A DNA stretch of 64,000 bases from Leeuwenhoekiella sp. MAR_2009_132 (GTDB lineage Bacteria; Bacteroidota; Bacteroidia; Flavobacteriales; Flavobacteriaceae). The translations under genes and the position numbers were made by a program. How positions within the stretch are numbered: the stretch's first letter is position 1; each line of letters opens with the position of its first letter. Below are positions 1-9,305 of the stretch, in pieces. Under the pieces are notes generated by a model. That model was not told the DNA's origin, searched no databases, and saw nothing but the letters and a program-made list of their open reading frames with translations. The stretch is taken from assembly GCF_000687915.1 (NCBI RefSeq), contig NZ_JHZY01000002.1, positions 806,001-870,000 of the forward strand, written 5' to 3'.

Positions 1-1942
1 CTCGAAGTTTCTCAAACTCATTTTGCAGACTTTTCTTTCTGTCTGGTGATAAAGGTTTATGAAATAGTTCAATTACTTGCTTCTTATATCGCTCAATTTC
101 TGACTCGAAGAAAATTTTGCGATAGTGATTTAGGTTTTCTGTTTTCGTTTCTTCAAGTGTTCCTAATGCACTATCAAATTCCGCAACTCCAATTCCTTTG
201 AATGGCGATAGTTTAGTGTTTTCAACTTTTCTTAACTTCTGTAAATATTCTCTATTAATTTTCGCTGGCGGATTTTGGCAAAGAGTATTAAAGTCTTCAA
301 TAGCAGAATTAATGTATTTCAATCCGAACTTTTTAAAAACTTCAAGGTATTGCTCTTCTAATTCGCTATCCCAACCCATTCTCGTCATTTTTTCCTGACG
401 AACATTCTTCATGTTCTGATGAACGAAAAATGAAAGAATATTATAACTTCCTGAATAATAGCTATTTTCTTTGTTCTTTCTCATTAGCCAAACATTTTTG
501 TAATGGAACGCTGGCAATTCGCAACAATAAAAATTTAAGTTCTTATCTAATTCAGCAAGTAGCTTCTTTGATTCTTCCTGAACCATATCTTCTCCACCAA
601 AACTTTCATTTTCGGAATAAGCAATGTAAACTCTACCACCTTTACGCAGATATTCTTTGATGAATGGAACTCTGTTTTTGAAAGCAAAATTACGAACCCA
701 AGGACTTTGAATTAGAATTGTGTCAGAAGTTGTGTCAAACAACTTTTTCAATTCAACTTCAAATTCCAAAGAGTTGAAATGACGTTTGATCGCTTCAACT
801 TCTTTTTCAATCTCTTTAATTTTGACTGTATCTTGTCTTTTTATTGCTTCCTCAATTTCTTCTTGCTTGTTAATTAACGCTAGTTCAATCTCAACTTGTT
901 CTTTTTGTTTTTCTTCATTTGTAAATTCAATTTCATCATCAACTTTTACCAATCTTTCAAGCAATTCAGATTTTAATTCATCTTGTTTATCCAATGCTTC
1001 GGATAAAGTGTCAATCACTTTGTTTTGCTTTTCGTCATAGACGATTGCACGTAATGTGTTATCTCTGAAATTTTCTAATAATACAACCCAAACTTTCGCT
1101 TTAAAGCCTTCAGCGGCTGTTGGCTTGCATTCCTGCAATAAAAAATTCTTTTTCGGAAAATGAATTTCGGGGGCTTGTAATTCTGCTATTGGCTTTACTT
1201 CTTCAATGTTTTTGGGCAGAAAATCTTTATTGAAATTCGGTGTTTTTTCGCTTTTGAGATTGCTGAAAATTTCTTTTACTTTTTCTTTTGATACACCAAT
1301 GCTGTCTATATATAAATCAAAATCCCGTGTGAAAGTCGAGAATTTCACACCATTCTTAGCATATTCAATTCCTACATTAGTAAGCCATAAAATACTTTCA
1401 TCTCCGTCAAGCATTTTGTCAGCTTTCAAATCTTTAATTGCCTTTAAAAGAATATCATTTTCTGCAGGGTCTTTTTCAATGTCAAAACCAAGAATGTTTC
1501 CAATTTTTTCAGCCGACATTTGTTCTGTTAAAAGCAAATCGCAAAGCACTTCATCAAACAAATTGAAATCAACAGGCTGTGAGCAAGTACCTTTAAATTT
1601 TGCAATAGTGTAATGCCAATCAAACTCTGTAAAACCAATAATTCGCTCAATCAGTTTTTTTTCTTTGCTAGCAGAATCAATAATCTTTAATTCCAAAGGA
1701 ACCTGTTCGCTTGGAATAGTATCGGTGTTTTTTTCTTTCTTTTTCGGTACTTGACTTAGATTTTCTTTGTAACGTTCAGAAAGAAATGCAGGGAAGTTGT
1801 TTTCAATAAATTCAGCTACTTCACTTGAAAATTCTACTTCGGGGTCTTCCTCACATTCGTAGCCATTTACACGTAAAAATTCAACAACTTCCGAAATGTG
1901 GCTTTTAAAATCTCTTGCTATTTTTGATAATCGTGTCTTCAC
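1..1942 (-). CDS. PLD-fold protein, partner of helicase (partial, runs off left edge)
   Basis: The frame is open without a stop from a GTG at 1942 to the window edge (at least 647 codons). The N-terminal 50 residues (MKTRLSKIARDF...) resemble the small helical domain at the start of IF-2 proteins. A Lys/Glu-rich coiled-coil stretch lies at about residues 290-375. At about residues 478-498 there is HYK followed by GSYN, the HxK...GSxN half-site of phospholipase D-fold nucleases. The GTG lies 2 bases after the helicase stop, so the pair is probably translationally coupled. A helicase of COG1112 type with a separate PLD protein is the composition of Mokosh (MkoA/MkoB). Assignment to that system is inference, because the usual kinase part is not recognised and the C-terminus is missing here. 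Confidence 0.7.
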   Translation of the reverse strand, partial: MKTRLSKIARDFKSHISEVVEFLRVNGYECEEDPEVEFSSEVAEFIENNFPAFLSERYKENLSQVPKKKEKNTDTIPSEQVPLELKIIDSASKEKKLIERIIGFTEFDWHYTIAKFKGTCSQPVDFNLFDEVLCDLLLTEQMSAEKIGNILGFDIEKDPAENDILLKAIKDLKADKMLDGDESILWLTNVGIEYAKNGVKFSTFTRDFDLYIDSIGVSKEKVKEIFSNLKSEKTPNFNKDFLPKNIEEVKPIAELQAPEIHFPKKNFLLQECKPTAAEGFKAKVWVVLLENFRDNTLRAIVYDEKQNKVIDTLSEALDKQDELKSELLERLVKVDDEIEFTNEEKQKEQVEIELALINKQEEIEEAIKRQDTVKIKEIEKEVEAIKRHFNSLEFEVELKKLFDTTSDTILIQSPWVRNFAFKNRVPFIKEYLRKGGRVYIAYSENESFGGEDMVQEESKKLLAELDKNLNFYCCELPAFHYKNVWLMRKNKENSYYSGSYNILSFFVHQNMKNVRQEKMTRMGWDSELEEQYLEVFKKFGLKYINSAIEDFNTLCQNPPAKINREYLQKLRKVENTKLSPFKGIGVAEFDSALGTLEETKTENLNHYRKIFFESEIERYKKQVIELFHKPLSPDRKKSLQNEFEKLR

Positions 1943-1944
1943 TA

Positions 1945-4900
1945 CTATGTAAGATTTTGAATTTGTGCAATGTCAATTCTGTGCATTTTTTGAATTGCTT
2001 GTTGGTATTCGGGTTTATGCGAAAAATGTTTTTCATTTCCGACTACAATCAGCAATCTTTTTGCCCTTGAAAAACCAACATTGATACGTTGTAATTCCCT
2101 TGCAAAACCTAATGCAAAAGGATATTTATTATTATCAATAGGGATTTTCTTTCCCCTTTCTTCTCTGTATTGTTTGTTACTTCTTACCGTTGAAACGATA
2201 ATAATATTTCGTTCCATTCCTTGAAAACGGTCAACTGTGTTTATTCTAAATGGAAGTTGAAATTCATTTTCAAATTTATGTTGCTCAAAATTTCGCCACT
2301 CATTTTTTGAAAATTGTGGATACATTGCTTTTCTTATGTTTTGCATTTGTGGCATATAGTAAGTTATGATTCCAATTTCTTTGTCCTCGTCTTTTTTGAA
2401 ATGATTTTGATATTGTTCAAATCCTTCGGCTTTGGTTAATGCTCTCAAAACAGTCTGAATGGCTTTAATTTCGCCTTCATTTTTGTAAGATGTACCAACT
2501 TTATCTTCTGGTGTTTCAACGTTTACCCAAATAGCGTGGTGTTTTTGCTCAATGAAAGGAACTGATGAAAGTCCGTGCCAGCGACTTGCTTTTACATTGA
2601 AGTCACGAATATTCATTTCGCCTTTAATTCCACAAATCAAACCGTTTTCCAATTCTTCTTGGTCTGAATAGAATTCAGAAATACAATTCATAATTTGTTC
2701 GTGCATTCTGAATTGAGTGTCCAAACTTGCAACAAAGTTTTTCGGTGCATTTTTGAATAATTTTTCAAATTGTGAAACTTTGTAATCGTCTTTTGTCCAA
2801 TCTTCAATCAGTCTTTTTGCTCCAACGGCTTCTAAGGCTTCGCCAAATTCTTTTTCGTCAATCATTGGTGGCAACTGTTTGTGGTCGCCAATTATCACAA
2901 CTTTTTTTCCTAACGTTAAAGGCAAAACCAATTCGGGCGGTGTGGCTTTACTCGCCTCATCCATTATTACCAAATCAAATTCAGGTTCGCTTTTTCTTTC
3001 TGAATTTTGGTTGAATGTCATTTGATAGGTTTCGCCAAAATTACGACTGCCACATTCGCTACACGTTGCGGCAAATACGTTTACATATTCGTAGTAGGCA
3101 CGTGAAAAAGTTGATTTAATCAATACATCTTTTTCATCTAAACCTTTTTTCCATTTAGAAACTGCCTTTGCGTATTTTTCTTCTTTACTGCATTTGTCTT
3201 TTACATTTTCAATCCATTGGCAAACGGCATTATCAGAATATTGCTTTTCTTCCTTTGAGCCTGTTTTTGCTTGAATCCAACTTTTAATTCTATCGTTGGA
3301 ATATACTTTTCCTTCATCTTCAAACTTGTCAATGTTTCCAACACGAATTGGTCGAACTAATTTTTTACCTTTAATACGTTCCAAAGCATTATCAACAGCA
3401 AGGTTCGTTTGCGATGTAATCAACAATTTTGCTTTTGGTTCTCGCAAAAGTGTTTGCCAAATTATTTCTGCAATTACGGTTGTTTTTCCCGTTCCGGGCG
3501 GTCCTTGAATAAGTGCCAAATCTTTTGCTATAAGCGTTTTTGCAACCGCTTCAAGTTGTTTTTGTTGGTCTTTGAGCAAGGGTTCGTTCAGGTTCTGAAC
3601 AACTTTTTGTTTTTCACCTTCAAGGTCGGTTATTGATTGCCTTGCTTCGTTCGGGTCAAACAAAAAGTTGGGCAAATTTTGATTGATAGGAAAACCATTT
3701 CGGGTATTTGGTTCGGTAACTTTTTTCATTGCCCGAATCATTCTACCAATGTTTGTTAGTTCGCCTGGAAAAATAGGTTTTAAAAAGCCTTTTCGAATTT
3801 CGCTTAATTCAATACGGTCTTGTTCTCTTCCGTTAATGATTTCATCAAAAGCATCAGTTATTTTGAATTTTAATCTGTCTTTTTCCTTTTTTACCAATCT
3901 GCCTATTTGTATTCCTTCTCGAAATACCGCTTCTTCTCCGTACTGTTCAATTTTCTCGGCTAAATTTTTTCTTTGTTCAGGATTTAGATAAATAAAAGTA
4001 GCTTGACTAATGTTTCGTCTTACTTTTTTTTCCTTTTCAAGTTCAAGTGTTTCATTTTTAATAAGTTCGTAGGTTGTTCTTCCTAAGGGGTTTTCAAAAG
4101 TACAATTCAAAATATGACGATGTTCTGAACAAGCTGTGCTAACCGCTTGTTTAAAAATATCTCTGTCGTCATCTGTTTTGAATTTATAAGAAAATAAAAT
4201 TCTTCTATGATTTTTTATAGCGTCAAAATCGACTGATTTGCCAATTTCTTTTCTGATTTCGTTTTGAATTTTGTTGATTATGTTTTGTCGTTTTGATTCA
4301 ACATCTGTGTCGAACAAAATTTGAAATACTGGGTGAAACGGCTTTTCTTCAACAGTTGCACTTGGAAACTGTTGTTTGATACGTTTTAATTGGTTTTCGT
4401 AATCTGTATTGTTTTCTGCTGAAATTTTAAGCATAGAACTTGCTAAAACAAATTCCGTTTTTCCTTGTAAATCACTTTGTGTTTTAAAATTACGAAGCGT
4501 TTCAGTGTTTATTTTTTCGATTGCTTTGAAATAGTATTGAGTTGGCAACCTGCGAAAAGAAGAACCCGAAAAATTTTGTTTAATCAATGAAAGTGTATTG
4601 TCAATATCTTTTTTACTTGCGTTTTTAATTTGATAAACATTCCCGACAAGCTCAATTCCTTTTATTGGTTTTACTTTAATCGGTTTCATAGCTTGAAATC
4701 TTGATACAGATTCAACGAAACCTAACCCCTCTGAATTGAATTTATTATTTGGAATAAATGCACCAACTTTTATAAGTAAATTGTTGTCTTGCGTTATTAA
4801 AATTCTTGCCCTGTCTAATCCTTCCGAATTTAGTTTCTGCTTAATCGGTTGAATTAGTTGTTGCAATCCATTGTCCGTTCTGAATTTAACTTTTAGCTGT

Positions 4901-5982
4901 ACAATATTATCTTTGTGAACCGAAAGAATATGCGAATAATTGTCAGCAACGATTTTTTGCAAATGCAGAATATCATTTTCGTTTAGGTCAATGTAACCGT
5001 CATTGCTGATTGAACATTCAAGTTCATATTCGGTTTGCAATTTGTCTTGTATTTCGGAATAAATATCTTCTTTTGAAACATTGTCGGTATACTTGAAATC
5101 AATTTTTCCAGAAATGGTATGAAATGGGGAACTATTTGAAATTTCGTAAAACAATTCATCTCCCAATTCTTTGAGTTGACTCAATTCTTCTTGACCTAAT
5201 TCTCTGTAATTTTTGAACTCAACAAACGCTTTGTTTTCACCCACGCCATAATCTTCTAATTCACTTTCATTGAACAAACCTAAAATATCATTTTCTAATT
5301 GTTCTCTTAGTTCTGTTTCATTGATGTAAATATCAATGTAAGTTGCTCTTTCCGCTTCGCCTTGTCGTGCTTCCGCATAAGGCATTTTAATGTTTTGGAT
5401 TTTCCAAACTTGTTCTTTTTGCTTAACCAACTTCTTCAAAGCATCAACGTAACTTTGCCAAATTTTTTTGTCTTTTTCTTTGTTGATGTCAATTAATGGA
5501 ATTTCGCTTGATTCAACTGCCGAGTATAGTTCTTTAAAACTATGGGCGTTTGTGCCGTCTTTTTTATCAATTTCGATAAATCGAAATTGGCAATTTCGTA
5601 TAATTGTGTTTTTTGTAGGTTCGTTGAAAAAGCCAACTTCTTTAAATTTTGCAACTCGGTATGAGTACAGTTCTGTGAAAGTATCAATTTTGACTGTCGA
5701 TAAACTCGCAACAAATTCAACTGCTCTCTCATTACCAACAGGAACAATAATTTTATGTCGAGAACGATTATTATAGTTGTCTGCTTTTTGCTTTTGAAAG
5801 TAGCAGACTCTGTTTTCATTTATGAGAAGTTCTCTTAGCTGCTCTGCTCTTAGTTTGTTTTCAGGATTGCGATTATAGCGGCCATTGAAGTCGTCTTTAA
5901 CTTTCAAAAAGACGTCAATGACTTCATCAGAAGTTCCTTCAAATAGGTTGTTTGTTTCTGGTCTTCGATTAAATTCTGCCAT
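1945..5982 (-). CDS. SF1 DNA2/NAM7-like helicase, Mokosh-like
   Basis: This 1345-aa protein has a full superfamily 1 helicase core in its C-terminal 530 residues. Walker A is QGPPGTGKTT (about residue 826), motif II is VIMDEASKATPPEL (about 1008), motif III is GDHKQLPPM, motif IV/V includes DTQFRMHEQ and VDRFQGMER (about 1252), and motif VI is INVGFSRAKRLL. This order is typical of the UPF1/DNA2/NAM7 (COG1112) group. The N-terminal 800 residues match nothing I recognise and show no kinase motifs. It is followed after 2 bases by the PLD-fold gene. An NTP-driven nucleic-acid-remodelling role in phage defence is the likely job, by analogy with Mokosh. The ATG at 5982 sits directly after a short low-confidence ORF and is the first plausible start. 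Confidence 0.85.
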   Translation of the reverse strand: MAEFNRRPETNNLFEGTSDEVIDVFLKVKDDFNGRYNRNPENKLRAEQLRELLINENRVCYFQKQKADNYNNRSRHKIIVPVGNERAVEFVASLSTVKIDTFTELYSYRVAKFKEVGFFNEPTKNTIIRNCQFRFIEIDKKDGTNAHSFKELYSAVESSEIPLIDINKEKDKKIWQSYVDALKKLVKQKEQVWKIQNIKMPYAEARQGEAERATYIDIYINETELREQLENDILGLFNESELEDYGVGENKAFVEFKNYRELGQEELSQLKELGDELFYEISNSSPFHTISGKIDFKYTDNVSKEDIYSEIQDKLQTEYELECSISNDGYIDLNENDILHLQKIVADNYSHILSVHKDNIVQLKVKFRTDNGLQQLIQPIKQKLNSEGLDRARILITQDNNLLIKVGAFIPNNKFNSEGLGFVESVSRFQAMKPIKVKPIKGIELVGNVYQIKNASKKDIDNTLSLIKQNFSGSSFRRLPTQYYFKAIEKINTETLRNFKTQSDLQGKTEFVLASSMLKISAENNTDYENQLKRIKQQFPSATVEEKPFHPVFQILFDTDVESKRQNIINKIQNEIRKEIGKSVDFDAIKNHRRILFSYKFKTDDDRDIFKQAVSTACSEHRHILNCTFENPLGRTTYELIKNETLELEKEKKVRRNISQATFIYLNPEQRKNLAEKIEQYGEEAVFREGIQIGRLVKKEKDRLKFKITDAFDEIINGREQDRIELSEIRKGFLKPIFPGELTNIGRMIRAMKKVTEPNTRNGFPINQNLPNFLFDPNEARQSITDLEGEKQKVVQNLNEPLLKDQQKQLEAVAKTLIAKDLALIQGPPGTGKTTVIAEIIWQTLLREPKAKLLITSQTNLAVDNALERIKGKKLVRPIRVGNIDKFEDEGKVYSNDRIKSWIQAKTGSKEEKQYSDNAVCQWIENVKDKCSKEEKYAKAVSKWKKGLDEKDVLIKSTFSRAYYEYVNVFAATCSECGSRNFGETYQMTFNQNSERKSEPEFDLVIMDEASKATPPELVLPLTLGKKVVIIGDHKQLPPMIDEKEFGEALEAVGAKRLIEDWTKDDYKVSQFEKLFKNAPKNFVASLDTQFRMHEQIMNCISEFYSDQEELENGLICGIKGEMNIRDFNVKASRWHGLSSVPFIEQKHHAIWVNVETPEDKVGTSYKNEGEIKAIQTVLRALTKAEGFEQYQNHFKKDEDKEIGIITYYMPQMQNIRKAMYPQFSKNEWRNFEQHKFENEFQLPFRINTVDRFQGMERNIIIVSTVRSNKQYREERGKKIPIDNNKYPFALGFARELQRINVGFSRAKRLLIVVGNEKHFSHKPEYQQAIQKMHRIDIAQIQNLT

Positions 5983-6260
5983 AGTTAAACTCCTGAATTA
6001 GTATGGTGAAAATTAATTGCGTTGGCAAAAAATGGCTCTTTTGGTTTTGCGAAGGGTTGCCTTGTGTGTCGGGCAAAACAAAATGTGCCATTTGTGCGGC
6101 TGGCTAAAATTGTTTTTAAAAAATGTACGGTGGGAAAAAATAAAAATACAGAAGCTTTGGCTTTTAGGTCGGCTGTCTGATGTTTCATTTGTCCCTTCAC
6201 TATTTTATCTTTTATTCTGTCGTTCATTTAATGCTTTGTCGTTTTTTTAGGCTTGCAGGT
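5983..6260 (-). other. Leader region between array junction and helicase gene
   Basis: This is 278 bp between the last array junction (AAC at 6261-6263) and the helicase start. An 80-codon minus-strand frame (5985-6227) ends 2 bases before the helicase, but its composition (HTRQPFAKPKEPFF...) does not look like a real protein. The 5' untranslated part of the helicase mRNA is the more likely explanation. Read on the minus strand the region begins GTTACCTGCA, as expected for the start of a cassette. Confidence 0.4.
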
Positions 6261-6430
6261 AACGGTCCCGTATAAAAGCTTTAACGGGTTTCCGGCTTTT
6301 TTTGTGTTTTGGTTTTATTAGCGTTGGCAGAAAAAAGCCGAGTTACTTACTTTTCACCAACAGCACTAAAATACTATAATCCATTAATAAACGAACAACA
6401 AAAGCGCCCTTATTGCTTTTATGCATTGTT
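6261..6430 (-). repeat. attC-like site A (long type, 170 bp)
   Basis: Starts AACGGTCCCGTATAAAAGC and ends GCTTTTATGCATTGTT; the two arms pair. An inner inverted repeat (CCGGCTTTTT / AAAAAGCCGAG) is present. The bases after GTT are GTTAAAT. Near-identical to sites S and W and always attached to the same gene-less cassette. Confidence 0.8.
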
Positions 6431-6661
6431 GTTAAATGTATTATCGGTCTTAGATCGACTAAAACAGAAAAATGATTTTTTCTTTAGGGTAGCTTTTGCG
6501 AACTGCTTAGATACAGTTTTGAAAATCATTTTTTTCATCCGTGATCTTAGCAAAAAAAGCGACACTAGGGAAGGAGTAAGACTGGTAAGTTTAGTAGAAA
6601 GTGAGGTATGAAACTCAATATATTTTATTCATTATAGATCTGAACAAATTTTATATTTTAC
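6431..6661 (-). other. Gene-less cassette, copy 1
   Basis: A 231-bp segment between two attC-like sites, repeated at 21356-21586 and 23796-24026. On the minus strand it holds a short frame starting MKKMIFKTVSKQFAK, but here a 1-base deletion relative to the other copies changes its C-terminus. The differences between copies are largely non-synonymous, so a small RNA or regulatory DNA is as likely as a peptide. A 102-aa frame on the + strand lies across it and the site and looks spurious. Confidence 0.6.
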
Positions 6662-6780
6662 AACGGTCTAGTATAACCGTCAGTTACGGGTTAATATGCG
6701 TTAATTTTCGGTTTAGCACTGACTTTAGCAATTCCGAGTGGATTCGGACGTAGTCGAATCCGCCGTAATTGCGGTTATAC
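6662..6780 (-). repeat. attC-like site B, interrupted by IS110
   Basis: Begins AACGGTCTAGTATAACCG and its complementary arm GCGGTTATAC ends at 6780, where IS110 sequence starts. An inner hairpin (GGATTCGGAC / GTCGAATCC) lies about 80 bases in. The remaining core (TTAGCAAA) reappears at 8012 beyond the IS. Confidence 0.7.
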
Positions 6781-6784
6781 ATCT

Positions 6785-6990
6785 TAAGTTTGATTCTCTT
6801 TAAATTGATAGTATAAATCAGAAAGAACAAAGAGAAGATTAAGGTTATGTTATACGCTGAAGCGTTAGACTTCGTCAACATTGATAATCCCCTCTCTTTT
6901 ACTACTTCAACCACGTTCAGTTCTGTGAGGCTCGACCTCGTTTTCAAGTTGTTGTGATTAAGGTAGTATGCTCTTTCATAAAATCAGTTC
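6785..6990 (+). ncRNA. Predicted bridge-RNA region of IS110 left end
   Basis: Long non-coding left ends upstream of the transposase in IS110-group elements encode the bridge RNA that pairs with target and donor DNA. This element has about 210 bp there, with hairpins such as ACGCTGAAGCG and GAGGCTCGACCTC. The placement follows family knowledge. The fold and guide loops were not computed. Confidence 0.5.
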
Positions 6991-6992
6991 TT

Positions 6993-7964
6993 ATGAATAA
7001 ATATAAAGAAACTTTTGGAGTTGATATCAGTAAGGATGTCTTTGATGTTTATGGTAGTGAAAGCAGTCATTCTCAATATAAGAATGATGAGCAGGGTTTT
7101 AAATTATTTGTCAAAACACTAGCCTCAGATTCTTTGGTAGTTATGGAAGCTACCGGCTATTACCATTATCGGCTTGCACATTTTCTTTACAAAAAAGATT
7201 TTACAGTATCTGTAGTAAACCCATTGTCAGTCAAGCGCTTTATTCAGATGAAACTTTCAAAGATAAAGACAGATAAGAGCGATGCCAAAGCTATTTGTGA
7301 GTATGCTTTATTCAACGAGGTTACTGTTTACAATGCCCTTAGTGATGTACAGGCAGAATGCCTACAGCTCTTTAGGTTAATGGATAGTTATTTAAAGAAG
7401 CGTACGGCAACTAAAAACAAACTTCACGGGGAAGAAGTGCTGGGCACGCCATCTAAATATGTTTACAGGTCTTTAAAGCGTGATCTTAAACATTTAAATA
7501 AAGAAGTGAAAGGTATCGAAGATCGTTTGTTAGAGCTTGTTAAACAAGATCAACAGCAACAACTAACTTTATTAACTAGTATACCTGGTATCGGTATTAA
7601 AACGGCCTTATTTCTAGTTGTGATAACAGATGGCTTCTCTAAGTTTGAGAAGGCCTCTCAACTGTGCAGTTATGTAGGGGTCACCCCGACAATACGGGAA
7701 TCTGGGAGTAGTGTAAGAGGTAGAAGCAGGATCAGTAAGATGGGAAACAAAAAGCTAAGGAACCTATTGTTTTTATGCGCGTTCAATGCATGTAAATACA
7801 ACAAAGGTTGCAAGGAAATTTATGATCGAATCGTAGCTAAGGGTAAGAGTAAAAAACTGGCATTGATTGCAGTGGCTAATAAACTTTTAAAGCAGGCTTT
7901 TGCTATCGCTAAATCAGGATTACCCTACGATGAAAATTATGTTTCTGTTCTACATAAAGGATAG
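6993..7964 (+). CDS. IS110-family transposase
   Basis: A 323-aa DEDD-type transposase with an N-terminal RuvC-like domain: D in GVDISKDVFDVY, E in VVMEATGYYH, and the final pair in KTDKSDAKAI. The C-terminal Transposase_20 domain has SIPGIGIKTAL and the Ser-containing SGSSVRGRSRISKMG segment used in IS110 catalysis. Residues 125-190 are helical. The ATG at 6993 (MNKYKETFGVDIS) matches family starts; an in-frame ATG at 6954 would add 13 residues unlike the family and would cut into the non-coding end. The gene appears intact, so the element may be active. It lies antisense to the surrounding cassette genes. Confidence 0.93.
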   Translation: MNKYKETFGVDISKDVFDVYGSESSHSQYKNDEQGFKLFVKTLASDSLVVMEATGYYHYRLAHFLYKKDFTVSVVNPLSVKRFIQMKLSKIKTDKSDAKAICEYALFNEVTVYNALSDVQAECLQLFRLMDSYLKKRTATKNKLHGEEVLGTPSKYVYRSLKRDLKHLNKEVKGIEDRLLELVKQDQQQQLTLLTSIPGIGIKTALFLVVITDGFSKFEKASQLCSYVGVTPTIRESGSSVRGRSRISKMGNKKLRNLLFLCAFNACKYNKGCKEIYDRIVAKGKSKKLALIAVANKLLKQAFAIAKSGLPYDENYVSVLHKG

Positions 7965-8038
7965 CTACAAGATGAAATAAGTGAAACAGTTAAGATCTGT
8001 AGTTACAGATTTTAGCAAAGGATACTTATGTCTCAAAT

Positions 8039-8500
8039 TTAATATAGAAAAGAGTTGTTTTTTACCTCAGTTCTTCTTAAGGAATCATAATCTTTCGACA
8101 ATAAGTATTCTTTGTTTCTCCATTCAAATATTTGATAATCAGTATTTATTTTTAAAGAATCAGCTCCATATTCCAATATTTCCTTTCTATCTTTTTCTTC
8201 TGGAAAACTTGAATAAACAATTAGCTCAACCTTATTAGGATTTAGTTGAAGAGTAGAATCAGTCATTGTGTATTTTCCGAAATGCTTTTCAATTCTAGCA
8301 TCTCCAAAACAACTCGCTACACTTTCAAACCTGATAAACTCCTTGTTGCTTAATAAATCTAATTTCCGATGATGATTAAATCCGTGATAAGAGTATAAAA
8401 TAGTATCAATTTTTATCGCACTTTCTTTTGTTTCCGATGATTGTTTGTTAGAACAACTGAAAATTAAAAGTAGAATTAATGTTTTTAGTACGATTTTCAT
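8039..8500 (-). CDS. Cassette lipoprotein, unknown function
   Basis: A 153-aa protein with a lipoprotein signal: MKIVLKTLILLLIFSCSN, with Cys at residue 16. The rest is soluble and charged with no recognised domain; FESVASCFGDARIEKHFGKY and YQIFEWRNKEYLLSK are its most distinctive stretches. The ATG lies 12 bases from the cassette junction, so transcription must start in the neighbouring attC-like site or further upstream. It is the only gene of the cassette whose downstream attC-like site was split by IS110. Confidence 0.75.
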   Translation of the reverse strand: MKIVLKTLILLLIFSCSNKQSSETKESAIKIDTILYSYHGFNHHRKLDLLSNKEFIRFESVASCFGDARIEKHFGKYTMTDSTLQLNPNKVELIVYSSFPEEKDRKEILEYGADSLKINTDYQIFEWRNKEYLLSKDYDSLRRTEVKNNSFLY

Positions 8501-8512
8501 CTAATGTTTGCT

Positions 8513-8635
8513 AACTGTTTTGTGTATGATTAGTGGCGTGTTTAAGTACCTAATTTGGCAAATAAAAACAGAATAGGAAATCCGCGAGGATTTTCGTAAA
8601 CAAGCTAAAACTAGCCATTAATTATACACGGTGTT
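8513..8635 (-). repeat. attC-like site C
   Basis: 123 bp. Arms TGTGTATGATTAGTGGC and GCCATTAATTATACAC... pair imperfectly. Inner hairpin AATCCGCGAGGATT. Left core GTTTGCTAAC matches the gene at 8500; right core GTTGGCACAC belongs to the next segment. Confidence 0.85.
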
Positions 8636-8652
8636 GGCACACGTATTTTTTT

Positions 8653-9276
8653 TTATTTTCCAGTTCTATAATCAGTATTCGCATAGTCAAAATCGGAAAA
8701 GTCCTTAAAGAGTAAAATCCGTTTTTCACTAGTCAAATAGTTTTTTATTATTTCATAATTTCCTTTCGGAAAACTAATTCGGTCGCCTTTTGTTAAATAA
8801 GTGTCGCCACCAAATTCGCACTCACATAATTTTCCTCGAACTGTTGTTGCGTAAACAGTTACTTTTTCTTTGTATCCGTCTTTCCATTCTTTTTTGATTA
8901 CTTGGATTTTCTGTCTGTTGTCTTTAACTAATTCACGCAATTCAGTCAGATATTCGCTATAATTTTCAGGGAAATTAAATTCCGTTCCGGTTGTCATTGC
9001 GTAAGGATAAGATACCTTTCCTAAACAACAAGATTCTAATTGTTCGCTACCATAAAATTCGTGTAAAAAAAGAGAATAGATTTTCGGTTCTTTATATTCA
9101 TCTACTTTGTCATATTTTTTTAATTCCGCAACCCAATAGTAAATAAAAGTTCCGTGAGAATCTTTATTTCTTTCCATTTCAAAAGTCAGAATTACGAACT
9201 CTTTTTCAGTCAGATTTTGAGTAAATCCGCTGAATGAAATTAGAAGTAGAATTATTAAAATTACCTTATTTTTCAA
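8653..9276 (-). CDS. Cassette secreted protein, unknown function
   Basis: 207 aa starting with TTG at 9276 (MKNKVILIILLLISFSGFTQ), a clean signal peptide ending at the FTQ site common in Bacteroidota. The frame stays open upstream to 9375 through attC-like site D, but those residues are translated repeat and the segment begins at the junction near 9305. The mature part has Cys pairs (ESCCLGK, LCECEFGG) and no recognised domain. Localisation is probably periplasmic or surface. The TTG start is inferred from the signal peptide. Confidence 0.72.
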   Translation of the reverse strand: MKNKVILIILLLISFSGFTQNLTEKEFVILTFEMERNKDSHGTFIYYWVAELKKYDKVDEYKEPKIYSLFLHEFYGSEQLESCCLGKVSYPYAMTTGTEFNFPENYSEYLTELRELVKDNRQKIQVIKKEWKDGYKEKVTVYATTVRGKLCECEFGGDTYLTKGDRISFPKGNYEIIKNYLTSEKRILLFKDFSDFDYANTDYRTGK

Positions 9277-9305
9277 TTTAGAAACGTGTTTTTTATATGT
9301 GTGCC

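Larger units (their letters stand above)
6781..8011 (+). mobile_element. IS110-family insertion sequence inserted in attC-like site B
   Basis: About 1.23 kb with one transposase gene (6993-7964), a roughly 210-bp 5' non-coding end and a short 3' end. The edges are set by the break in attC-like site B: the left arm stops at 6780 and TTAGCAAA, matching the GTTAGCAAAC core of the cassette that ends at 8515, resumes at 8012. ATCTTAA at the left edge and TTAAGAT at 7990-7996 are inverted. No target duplication is visible, as is normal for IS110. The exact ends are uncertain by several bases because the expected GGTG between the two flanks is missing. Orientation is opposite to the cassettes. Confidence 0.8.

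Noticed and set aside
5985..6227. 80-aa gene upstream of the helicase
   Set aside because: Composition is odd, no domain, lies in the probable leader; the frame ends 2 bases before the helicase by chance.
6309..6611. 100-aa + strand frame in gene-less cassette copy 1
   Set aside because: Not preserved in the other two copies, and antisense to the cassette.
6684..6947. 87-aa minus-strand frame across site B and IS110 left end
   Set aside because: Spans two unrelated elements.
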